Positions 48,076 to 57,824 of a stretch of 64,000 nucleotides of DNA are shown piece by piece (position 1 is the first letter of the stretch; each line of letters starts with the position of its first letter). The stretch covers positions 2,555,501-2,619,500 of the forward strand of contig JASJOG010000010.1 in assembly GCA_030142905.1 (NCBI GenBank), given 5' to 3'. The translations under genes were made by a program, and so were the position numbers. The stretch is from Heliopora coerulea. Its lineage: Eukaryota; Cnidaria; Anthozoa; Scleralcyonacea; Helioporidae. The notes beneath the pieces were generated by a model. It was not told the DNA's origin, searched no databases, and worked only from the letters and a program-made list of their open reading frames with translations.

Positions 48076-48670
48076 TTATCTCGTTCGTGCACTTCGCACG
48101 TTAAAAATATAGTTTAGGTACCTGAGGAATGTGAAAATTGGATGCATGGAGCATCTACTACAGCCATTTTGATCGATATTTATCGCATTTTAGACTCGGA
48201 CTTTGGGGGTTATAAGTACGTCGCTAGTATAGAAAATCGCCCCTGAATGGCCCCGCAGAGCGGAAGTGCCGAAGAAAACTGGAAGTAGCGTACCTTAACG
48301 TCATTGTGTACCGAATTTGGAAAGTACATTATGTGGCGCGCATTTTCGTACCAAATTCATACATATTTATCGAGAATTAAGCTCGGACTGATGGGTCTGT
48401 ATCTTCATCATTTGGGGATCTTTCTCTCCATTTTGGTATTGTTTACCTCATTAATTCATTCAGTCACGGCAGTTGGCGATGATTGCGAACAAAGAACTTT
48501 CTTTGGCTCAGCTCCTTCGTAACTCACGACATAAGCAAGTAAGAAAATTGTGAAATATTTCTTCATATTTATGTTTTTTACTTGTTTGACTTCGTTCAGA
48601 TACATAGCTTGCAAATTGTATAGCATATATCAAATTAATACTAACAATTTCTTACTTCATATCTCTATAC
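48076..48670 (+). other. Flank with possible first exon of the transposase-like gene
   Basis: 48479-48537 reads MIANKELSLAQLLRNSRHKQ then donor GTAAGA, which would suit a first exon. The phase does not match the next block at 48676 without a slip. The remainder shows no signal. Confidence 0.3.
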
Positions 48671-48675
48671 TGTAG

Positions 48676-50285
48676 TTTATTGATTTATACACTATCCAAA
48701 GAGAGGAAGCAAGATGACGGGGAGACCTACGAATCGTAGTTAGCTGCTGTTGTTGACGACATACTGCTAAAGTCAGGAATACGTGGTGTTATCGTTGGCA
48801 GTCGGATATTAAATGTGTTTAAGAAGATATATCCCTTTTATTCGGCTCTCAAACGTGCGTCAAAATCAGGAGGGAACTCAGTTAAAAGGCTGATGAATGT
48901 GTGGGAAGTAGGTCTAATGTACAGATTCACAATATTTCACAATGAATTAGAAGTGGTACATCTTGAGAATGAAAACAAGAAACTAAAAGGGGAAAAAAGA
49001 ATGATGGAGCAATCCTTGGAAGAAGAGTCCTCCAAAAGGATGAGGATGGAAGAACAGCTTAAGACTGCAACAGATACAGTTGAGAGTAATAAAAAGATGT
49101 ACAAGCAGAAATTCAAAAAGCTTGTAAACAAGGTAGCCAAACTGAGCAGCAACAAGAAGACTAGGGGCCCAGATAAAAGGAACAAATTCACCGAGTACTC
49201 CAGGCAGCATCAGGCAAGAGTGCGTAAGCAGCTGAAAGAACAGTGTCAGACAGCATTGTCATTTCTTGGGAACTACAATTTTGTACCATCAAGAATTGAG
49301 CTTTATAACCATGATACTGGAGTGGTGGATACTTTCACTTTTATGGAGAACGATGAATTGCTATTAACTGAAACTGATGAGGAAAAATTAATGAAACTGA
49401 GGTCGATAAAATGAATATGTGGTTATACTTTAAAGATAAATTTAATATATCAAATGAGGTATGGCATGAAATTGCTATGAAATCAGATGATCCACCATGT
49501 CTAAACAAAATTATAAAACATATGAAAAAATTGAACCAGACGTGGAAGATAAAGCCAACTCCTGGGGAGGCAGAAGGGGTTCAAATCAGTTTCAAGGAAA
49601 GCATCATTGAACATATTAGAAGATTAAAAGCCAGTGGAGTCATCCAAGATGGAGACACATTAAAAATAAAATTGAGTGGGGATGGTCCTAATATTGGAAA
49701 GCATATAAAGGTTGTTAATATCACTTATACCATTCTAAATGAGAAGGAATTAGCAATGAGTGAAAAAGGCAACTACATTTTGGCAGTGATTAAGGCAGGT
49801 GAGAGTCATGAAACCTTGGCAGAAAGTCTTTCTGATTTAATAACAGAAATGCAGGATCTAAAAGACATATCCCTTGACAATGAACAATTTTATTTTGAGT
49901 TTTTCCTTGGTGGCGATTGGAAGTTCTTAGCTTGTGTGTGTGGAATTGGGGCTGCAAATGCTGATCATGCATGTATGTGGTGCAGGTGTGCTCGCCTAGA
50001 CAAATGTGATACCAAAAAGCACTGGTCAATTTTAGATCCAGACAATGGAACACGTACATTGGATGAAATAATGAAATATGCCACGTCTAGGAAATTTAAT
50101 TGCAAGTCAAAACCTCTCCATGTTCATTCCACTCAGTCATGCAGTTATTGATACCCTTCATCTTTTCCTAAGAGTTTCAGATAACTTAATTGAACTTTTA
50201 ATTAGGGAACTTAAATATAATGATGCAATTGAAAAGAAGAACAAGTTTTCAGATGGATTCAACAGAAGTATAGGAATATGGCTTG
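48676..50285 (+). pseudogene. Transposase-like gene, family not recognised
   Basis: A protein-coding remnant in three frames. An acceptor-like CTGTAG precedes LLIYTLSKERKQDDGETYES, then TAG 48737-48739. Frame 1 is open 48740-49414: GVIVGSRILNVFKKIYPFYS, a coiled coil (about 48950-49150, LENENKKLKGEKRMMEQSLE), and a basic patch. A one-base slip at 49411 leads to the second frame to 50151: KIKLSGDGPNIGKHIKVVNI, FFLGGDWKFLACVCGIGAAN, ADHACMWCRC. Another slip near 50120 leads to IPLSHAVIDTLHLFLRVSDN, open to the LINE junction near 50285. Acidic residues in SGDG and VIDxLH, and CxWC between, could be part of a DDE-type active site with a zinc knuckle. I recall similar proteins in cnidarian genomes but no family name. 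Truncated by the LINE. Confidence 0.55.
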
Positions 50286-50299
50286 CTATGAGACATACC

Positions 50300-53193
50300 T
50301 GCAACAGATCACATCGTTTATACGAACAGTATTCGTATAAACACCTCTCTTACAGATCAACATCACTCTTTTGAATTAATGGATTTTCACCTACGCATTG
50401 TGCGCTGTGTAAGAATTCTGATTGTCTATCGACTTCCTGGTTTGTCCACATCGTTGTTCTTGGAAGAGTTTTCTAAGCTTTTGGTACATATTACTGCTGA
50501 TCTGCGACATAAGCGATTGCTAATTGTTGGTGACTTTAATATCCATGTTGATAATTCCAACGACAATACCGCTAAACAATTTCTGGACTTGCTGGACTCT
50601 TTCGATCTGGTACAGCATGTCTGCGAGAAAACACATGTTAATGGACACACTCTTGATTTAGTAATATCTAATGCAATGGATCATTTTGTTAATGACGTTA
50701 AAACATCTGATCCTGTTATCTCCGATCACTTGGCTGTTCATTCAACCCTACACCTGGAAAAGCCCAGATTCGCAAAAAAGGTTGTTTCTTCTCGAAAACT
50801 ACGTGGTATTGATATGACTTCTTTTCGAAGTGATATTGAAGGTTCCGTTCTACTCCAACATTAGGATGATCTCCATGAACTTGTGAATAACTATGATGAA
50901 GTTTTACGATCACTATTGGACAAGCACGCTCCTGTGAAAGAACGAATTGTCACTGTCCGTCCACCCGCGCCCTGGTATACAGCTGAAGTTACTGCTGAGA
51001 AGCAGAAACGAAGACAACTTGAACGTAAATGGCGAGCATCGAGACTACAAGCTGACCGCGAGCAGTATGTACACCAATGTAGTGTTGTGATCAATCTGAT
51101 CAAGTCTCTCAAGTCAGAGTACTATTCGTCTATTATTAAAGAAAATTCTGGTAATCAAAAAGTTTTGTTTAAAACTGTTCAAAAGCTACTTCAAAGGCCG
51201 ACTATTAACTACTATCCACCTTTCGAAAACGGTCGTATGCTAGCTGATGAATTTGCTACCTTTTTTACTACTAAGATTGATACTTTACAAAATGATCTCT
51301 TTGTTAAAAAGAAGTCTCTCATTGATTCGGCCGAATGTGTTACTGATGAGGTATTCACTACGTCTTTGACTAAATTTTCAACTTTTACTGAGATGAAACT
51401 TGATGACATCAGGGAATTGGCTGCAACACTGCTCTCGAAGTCCTGTGTCTTGGATCCATTGCCATCTTCTATCATCAAGCAGTGTACAGACTTATTGCTG
51501 CCTACTATTACTAACATCGTCAACCTCTCTTTTCGTGAAGGCTGCATGCCTACGTGTTTGAAATCTGCAGTATTGTCACCTCTGCTCAAGAAACCTGATG
51601 CGGATTTTTTACAATTCAAGAATTTTAGACCCATCTCGAATTTGAAAGCGCTATCGAAGATTATTGAGAAAAGTGTTGCTCTCCAGTTAAACAATTATCT
51701 GATGAGCAATAATCTACATGAGAACTTTCAGTCAGCCTATAAAGCACATCATTCCACTGAAACTGTCATGGTAAAGGTACAAGATTATATTCTGCAAGCA
51801 ATTGACGGCAATAAAGCCGTTGTACTACTCATGTTAGATTTATCTGCTGCATTTGATACTGTGTCCCATGAAATACTACTGGATAGGCTCTCTCAACGTT
51901 ATGGTATTGCAGGGTCTGTACGAGATTGGTTCGCATCTTATCTGTCATCTCGTACACAATTTGTTCAAATTGAATGTTCAAGATCTTCTTTGCGTGGGTC
52001 TGTCCTTGGGCCTCTATTATATGTTTTGTATACTTCACCAGAGGCTGATATCATGAAAAGACACAATCTTACGTACCATCTTTATGCTGATGACACTCAG
52101 CTCTATGTGTCATTTAAATTAGGAAGTGATGATCTTCTCTCTTCAGCAAAATCTAGCATTGAAATATGTGTGCAGGAAATCAATAATTAGATGATTCTTA
52201 ATGGTCTTAAGCTAAATGAGGAAAAAACCGAGCTGCTTCTAGTTAGTTCACGTTATCGGCCTAGTCCTTCATTGGAATTTGTTCGTGTTGGGGGTGAAAT
52301 TATTCAACTGTCCTCTTCTGTTCGTAATCTTGGAGTGATACTCGATCCCAGTGTTAATATGGAAGGTCACATTAAAAAGATATGCAAGACATGTCATTTC
52401 CATCTAACTAATATTAGTAAGATAAGAACATATTTGGATCGTGAATCTACTGAAGCAATTATTCATGCGTTTGTGACTACCAACTTGGATTACTGTAATG
52501 CGATTCTATATGGACTACCTAAAGTTCTCTTAAACCGCCTACAGCTAGTTCAGAATAGAGCAGCGCGTATTGTAACATTTACCAAGAAGTATGAACATAG
52601 AACACCCAGCTTAATAGACTTACATTGGTTGCCTGTTGAATACCGTATTATTTATAAAATCTTATTGTTAGTATATAAGACTATCAATGGACTTTCACCA
52701 ACTTATATATCCAATTTGCTTAGTTTTTGTAACAACTCTTATTCTTTGCGTTCTTGTTCAAATAAGTTACTTCAAGTCCCGAGATCTAAGCTAAAGTCTT
52801 ATGGTGATCGAAGATTTTCTATTGCAGGACCTAAATTATGGAACAGCATACCCGCATTTTTAAGAAGTGCCGATTCTTTGAATTTTTTCAAAAAATACTT
52901 TAAGTCATATTTATTTCATCAAGCTTTTTCTTAATTTGTAAAATAGATTTTTATTTAATTCTCATACTTATATATCTGGTTGTTGGATTTTTAGAGTTAT
53001 AGATATAATTATATGCTTGGATAGTTACCTGTTATTTTTGATATCATTATTATTAGTATTATTTTTATTCCTATTGCTGTAATTTATTTTTATCTTACTA
53101 CATTTTGTAATATTGTAAAGCGCCTAGAACAGTTATTGATATAGACGCTATAGAAATAAAGTTTATAATTTATTATTATTATTATTATTATTA
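50300..53193 (+). mobile_element. L2/CR1-like LINE, 5'-truncated
   Basis: One continuous frame from about 50379 to 52934, broken only by TAG 50862-50864 and TAG 52188-52190. It holds the end of the endonuclease (RILIVYRLPG, LLIVGDFNIHVD, LDLVISNAMD, SDHLAVHSTL) and the full reverse transcriptase: FRPISNLKALSKIIEKSVAL, FQSAYKAHHSTET, MLDLSAAFDTVSHEILLDRL, RGSVLGPLLYVLYTSP (the usual GVPQ before it is missing, a small deletion), YHLYADDTQLY with the catalytic Asp pair. The thumb and C-terminal part end in FFKKYFKSYLFHQAF. The 3' UTR has the L2-type tail 'gtaaagcgcctagaac...gacgctatagaaataaa' and ends in (ATT)n at 53168-53193. It is the youngest-looking LINE here. The 5' junction with the transposase-like gene is somewhere in 50280-50330. 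Confidence 0.88.
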
Positions 53194-53195
53194 AA

Positions 53196-53597
53196 TACAT
53201 CCTCCATGACATCCACTTCTACTCGAACAGCTGAATCATCCTTTCTTCCAGAGTAGAGAGCCCTTTTAATAGATCGATATAGAAAATCCGCAAAATGATT
53301 GACTCTATCGTCTAAAGAAGTGGCCGTCAAAACATGTGGCTTTTCTTGTTGAATGAAAGGAAAATATTCTCCATCTCTGTCATAGGGTCGCCACTCGTCA
53401 AACCGTGACTCATATCCTTTATAGTGAATGCGTACCAGCTTCTTCTCCCGATCAACCTCGGTTACCTCTATCTCATAAAGGTTGTTGTCCTTCTTCGGTC
53501 GTTTAGGCCGAGTCAAAGAAGGAACTAACTCGGGAGCAGCGAATTCATCGTCAAAACGTTGAGGTTGTCGCAAAGTTCGCCTCGGTCTAGACGCCAT
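53196..53597 (-). CDS. Chromo/Tudor-knot protein, C-terminally cut by the LINE
   Basis: Read from ATG 53595-53597: a basic start (MASRPRRTLRQPQRFDDEFA), then LYEIEVTEVDREKKLVRIHY and KGYESRFDEWRPYD, the pattern of a Tudor-knot/MBT-like chromatin barrel with its aromatic and acidic pocket residues. Then comes a conserved-looking DDRVNHFADFLYRSIKRALY and VRVEVDVMEDVF. At 53196 the reading enters the (ATT)n tail of the LINE and becomes poly-Asn, so the natural C-terminus is lost. Such small proteins recur in cnidarian genomes (from memory), possibly as parts of mobile elements. Divergent from the small gene at 53792. Confidence 0.5.
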
Positions 53598-53791
53598 TGT
53601 TGTTTCTGGGCCGAGCGATTTGTGTTCCGAAAGAGATTGGGCACAAGTTTGATCAAATGTTCAACCACAGAATAAGAGACTCAACCAGAAGTCTCACTTG
53701 GGGGTGCAATGTGTCCTCGTTTTCCAGTGCGCATGTCCGGGATCTGCCATGTTGGCAGCCAGATAACTCCAGCCAGGCAACAAGGAACATA

Positions 53792-54645
53792 ATGGCGAAA
53801 AACCGGCTTGGATCACTAAAGCGGCTTTATCTGGAAAAGTATTTGGACGACTTCCGTTTTACTTTCATATGTCTCAGAGGAAAGGTAAGAGGTCAATTTT
53901 ATCATAATTAAAAGGCGTATAAAGAAATTTTCCGTGACATATTCATTTAGTTAAGAGTGGTCATTTGTTCGCTTTGTTGTTTACTCGTATTTCACACTCG
54001 AAATCGGCTTGCAGCACACTCATGCCCTAATTAATTTTAGTTTTTACGTGTTCATTGCAGCTATATTTTCGTGCTGACACCAAATCTAGCTTGTTGATTG
54101 CGTGTCACCTTGATTTTGGTTTTTAAATAATTTCAAAATCAAAGAAAAATATGCTTTGAGCCTTTGTACATGTACAATTTTGTATTTCTTGCCTAAAGAT
54201 AGACAAAAATGTGCCTCAAGATATTTGCCGCCCCGCAGACTTTAATGCACATTTAAACTTCACAATTGATTTGTTGGAAGGAGTTATTTTTAGGTTGAAC
54301 TTTAAATGTGAAAACGACTAATTGAGATAGCATTTTACATGTAATACCTTGGCTTATCCTTGTCTTGAACCAACTGGAAAGTCTAACTGGTATTCATGTC
54401 TTGTCTTCACCTCAACTCAACCGAGAATTACAAATAGAATTATTCAGAGAAAACGTATGGTACTGATTTGTTTTTATTGTACTTTTTAGTTGATAAATCT
54501 GGTCTGGCGTTTTGAACCTCTCCATGAGGAGGCTGCTTGGAAGAAGCAAGGTTTATGCATTGAAGAAAGAAATGACAATACAAATTACATATTGCAATAT
54601 TTAATAAAAAAGTCATCACAGTTCTTTAAACATGAAATTCAGTGA
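53792..54645 (+). CDS. Small two-exon gene, unknown function
   Basis: Exon 1 53792-53884: ATG, MAKNRLGSLKRLYLEKYLDD through FICLRGK, ending in phase 0 at a consensus donor GTAAGA. Exon 2 54490-54645 follows a strong pyrimidine-rich acceptor (ttttattgtactttttag) and reads LINLVWRFEPLHEEAAWKKQ to FFKHEIQ, stop TGA 54643-54645. Total 82 residues, basic and helical. It lies head-to-head with the Tudor-knot reading (195 bp between starts) and ends 22 bp before the convergent P-element-like remnant. No family recognised. The exon pairing is inferred from splice sites and phase. Confidence 0.4.
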
Positions 54646-54667
54646 TTGTTTAACTCCATGTTGATTT

Positions 54668-55502
54668 TCAGTAGATTGGAACTAACTTAACATTATGCAT
54701 GCTGAAATATCCCAGGATATATTTCAGATCACAGGCAACACCTCTAACCATAAAAGCCAGAATGTGACTTGCAACAGTGGTGGGAGTATCAAATGTGGCA
54801 ACATTGACATCATCATCACCAAGATCCACAAAACCAATGAGCTCATTGCTGTTTTTGTCAAACACTAAATTTGATTGAATTTTCATCTCATCAAATGATA
54901 AAATAACATACCTCTACCTACCAAAAAGCTGATTGGTATCCTCACACAATTTCTTAATGTTTTCCTCATGAAAAGCAGGTTTAGGCTTGAAAAAATTCCT
55001 GTAATCATGTAAAACCCTTTCACTAGGTAGCACAAGAACACCAGATGAAGCCAGTTCTTTATAAACTGATGGGGACTTGGAATGGATGGAGAGACAGAAT
55101 CTGATCAGATGAGGGTAGTATCTTCTACCAAAGTTGGGGGATACAAGAAGTTTCTTCTGTTGTTCCTAAAACAATTTCATGTGTGGTGAACTCTTCAAAT
55201 CACTGTCAGCCAGAATGCTGAGTATACATATCATTTTCTAGATCCTTATTGACCTTGATGCTGTTGGATTGTATCTCTTTTTCTAAGCTTGAAAGCCCAT
55301 GCTCAAAATCTTTACACTCAACTCGTTGCTTCTGGATGGTGGCAATCAATCTATCTTTACTGCAACCAGTCAGTGGGGCTTTGTCCTTCATTGCAGTTGT
55401 TTTTTCACAGATGATTGTTTTTGCTGTGAAGCCTTTGAATTGAACTTGTACAATTCGTTTTATGGATGAACAGCAAAACAGTTTCAGCACAACTCTAAAC
55501 AC
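54668..55502 (-). pseudogene. P-element/THAP9-like transposase remnant
   Basis: Minus strand, several frames. A coiled-coil part (ATIQKQRVECKDFEHGLSSL, about 55340) is followed by KLLVSPNFGRRYYPHLIRFC, SPSVYKELASSGVLVLPSER, then after TAG near 54917 ILSFDEMKIQSNLVFDKNSN, ELIGFVDLGDDDV, ILAFMVRGVACDLKYILGYF. FDEM...GFVDLGD and HxLxFMVRGxxxxLK(Y/F) are the RNase-H-like core signatures of P-element and THAP9 transposases. The N-terminal THAP zinc finger was not found, and the C-terminal catalytic residues lie beyond the break at 54668. Inactive. Confidence 0.75.
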
Positions 55503-56372
55503 AACTGCATTGAAAAATTGAAATTACTTCATATAACTAAACCTTTAGACACCTTTAAATGGCAAGTATTATCAAAGCAAAATTTGCCTCAAATACCATC
55601 AATATCTATTTTAATGATATATTTCTTTAAAAATTGCTAAAGCAATGGCATTAAAACATATCACAAATATGTGCAAAGTACAAAGATTTTTTACCAAATG
55701 TAATTCTAATCCTGAGAAACATTTTCCTGTTTCAAATGACTGTGTAGAGCAGTTCATTTAAAGGTTCATCAAAGTTTAAAAATCCAAAAATCAATGAAGC
55801 AAGCGTAACTGAAACAGCCACCTGTGAATTGTGGCAAGACTGTTAATAAATTGCTTTAGCATACTGGAGACCAGTTTAACAAATTACATGTCATACCACA
55901 GCCCAGGAATCTTCAATTGGCAGCTTGCTGTCTAGATGTGGCCCATGAAACCTTCTTGAATCTATTAAAATTTTGTGGCTTGGGAACGCCAAACAACCAC
56001 GGCCTTTTCCATCCATAAAACCTGGCACTGTAAAAGGAAAAATCTCTGGCCTCCACAGTAAGTAGACTATGCAGTAGATCTCGAAGTGCAGTACACGCCA
56101 CCAACATGATCACTCGTCGCTCAATAGTCGATTATTTATCACCGGAAAATCAGTAATTTTAAAGAAAATCGGACAATTTTAAAGAAAATCGGACAATTTT
56201 AAAGACTGTTGTCTCTCCTTGGTATGCACTCCAATATGGTCGTCACGGCTGACTTCCGCCTTCACATTTTGAACAATGGTTGTGCGATCCAGTCCTATTT
56301 TTCAGATCAGTGATCACATCAATAATTAATCACGTGGCATCGCCTTCCGAACCATGTTAATTTTTCTATTAA
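55503..56372. other. Flank; possible further exon on minus
   Basis: The minus strand of about 56030-55900 reads PGFMDGKGRGCLAFPSHKIL and on to LPIEDSWAV before a donor-like GTATGA, which could be an exon of the P-element-like gene or of a host gene. At 56155-56205 'aagaaaatcggacaatttta' is repeated in tandem. No other signal. Confidence 0.3.
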
Positions 56373-56978
56373 AGGCTAGTTTCCATATAATCGCTGACGA
56401 TCGCTGTTGATCGCCAGCGATCATGAGCGATCGACAGTGATTATATGGAAACACTTTTCAGCGATCCAGCGATCGTGAGCGATCCCCGGCGATCGCGATC
56501 GCTGACGATCGCTGAGATAGAAAATGTTCTATCTCAGCGATCGTCAGCGATTATATAGAAACAAAATTCAGCGATCCAGCGATCGAAACGATCCCAAAAT
56601 GCATCATTTTCTGTTGACATTGTGACGTTCAGGCATTTGTCTTCAATTGACCACGTGCTTCGAAGAAATGGAAGAAATTCATGAATGTTTATACAACCGA
56701 TACTGTAAAGAGTATAAAGACAAGTTCAAAAAACTCAACGCCTTGAAGGTCGTAAGCGACAAATTTGGTTTGGAACCGTCGACGGCCTGCGGTGTCTGCT
56801 GAACAATAAATATTCAGGCACAAGAAGGCGCTGGGATACAATGAATTGAGCGATCATATGGAAACAAACTCAAGCGATCGTTGGCGATCGTCAGTGATCC
56901 TTCGCTTCAATGATTTCAGCGATTCGGCGATCGTCAGCGATCGTCAGCGATCGTCAGCGATTGTATGGAAACTAGCCT
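56373..56978. mobile_element. Harbinger-type element with CGATCGTCAG repeats
   Basis: 606 bp flanked by TAA (56370-56372 and 56979-56981), the 3-bp TWA duplication of PIF/Harbinger. Termini AGGCTAGTTTCCATATAATC and its near complement (GATTGTATGGAAACTAGCCT) are inverted. Both subterminal regions are filled with 'cgatcgtcagcgatcg' units, about ten on the left and six on the right, likely transposase-binding repeats. It contains a 44-codon MADF-like reading. Confidence 0.8.
56668..56802 (+). pseudogene. MADF/SANT-like N-terminal fragment inside the Harbinger element
   Basis: ATG 56668: MEEIHECLYNRYCKEYKDKF then KKLNALKVVSDKFGL, ending TGA 56800-56802. The spacing of Leu/Tyr, Tyr-Lys-Asp and the Ala-hydrophobic-Lys helix fits helix 1-2 of a MADF domain, as found in the DNA-binding partner protein of Harbinger transposons. 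Only half a domain, so non-functional. Confidence 0.5.
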
Positions 56979-57824
56979 TAATTGTATCGTTTTGTTCTCG
57001 TGTTCAGTGGATTGGTTCAGAAAAGGAAGGACTCGAAGATACTTCAATAATTCGATAATCTGTTTGCTGCCGCCATCAGTTAGAAAAGGTACAAACACTT
57101 TTCCTTTCATCTTGATATAGCACGAATCATTTGACTCTAGAGACTACCGCCAATGAGGCCATCGAAACGTACGTTACTACAAACACCACAAACGGTCTTT
57201 CTCAAAACTTCACAAGCCTGGTTGTTCTATATGTTTATTTGAGAAGGGATTTTGACATTCTACATTCCACAGTGACGAACAGAAGGCTAAGAAAATTCCT
57301 TTCAAGTAAAGTTTGACAGATCACAAATGCCATAGCGGTTGTCTGTATGAGAACTGAGAGGGAATGAGTCCTGATGCGAGACGAGAAATTGTTGATGCGA
57401 GACGTTTCTTCTTCAATTAATTAACAAGTATTATTACATGATCGACGCGGTTTTCTTTGTTATTCGCAGAGCTTTATTTAACATAAATACTTGTTAAAGA
57501 CCGAACTTTCTTCAAGCCCGGGGAGGGATTTTATATTTAGCAGGGAAAAGCGGGGTTGATGAATTGAATTGAATTAGTATTCAAGGGTTGTATATAGATA
57601 CATCCCTCCTAGCAGGGTTGTATCTAGATAAAACCTTGCCAGGAGGGATGTATCTACATACAATCCTAAAATGTGTAATGAGGAATTCTACGCCACATCT
57701 TGTCTCTATTGACAAGTACTAAAATTACACCGAGCTATACTATTCGTAATATCATAGTACACAGCATTTCACTCAATCAAAAGCCAAACATTATTTCATA
57801 GAACCATAAAACATCAAAATGAAT

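Noticed and set aside
48937..49210. Minus-strand open frames opposite the transposase-like coiled coil
   Set aside because: They are antisense shadows of Lys/Glu-rich codons (giving Leu/Phe/Ser runs).
53163..53195. Poly-Asn C-terminus of the Tudor-knot protein
   Set aside because: It is the complement of the (ATT)n tail of the inserted LINE, not part of the original protein.
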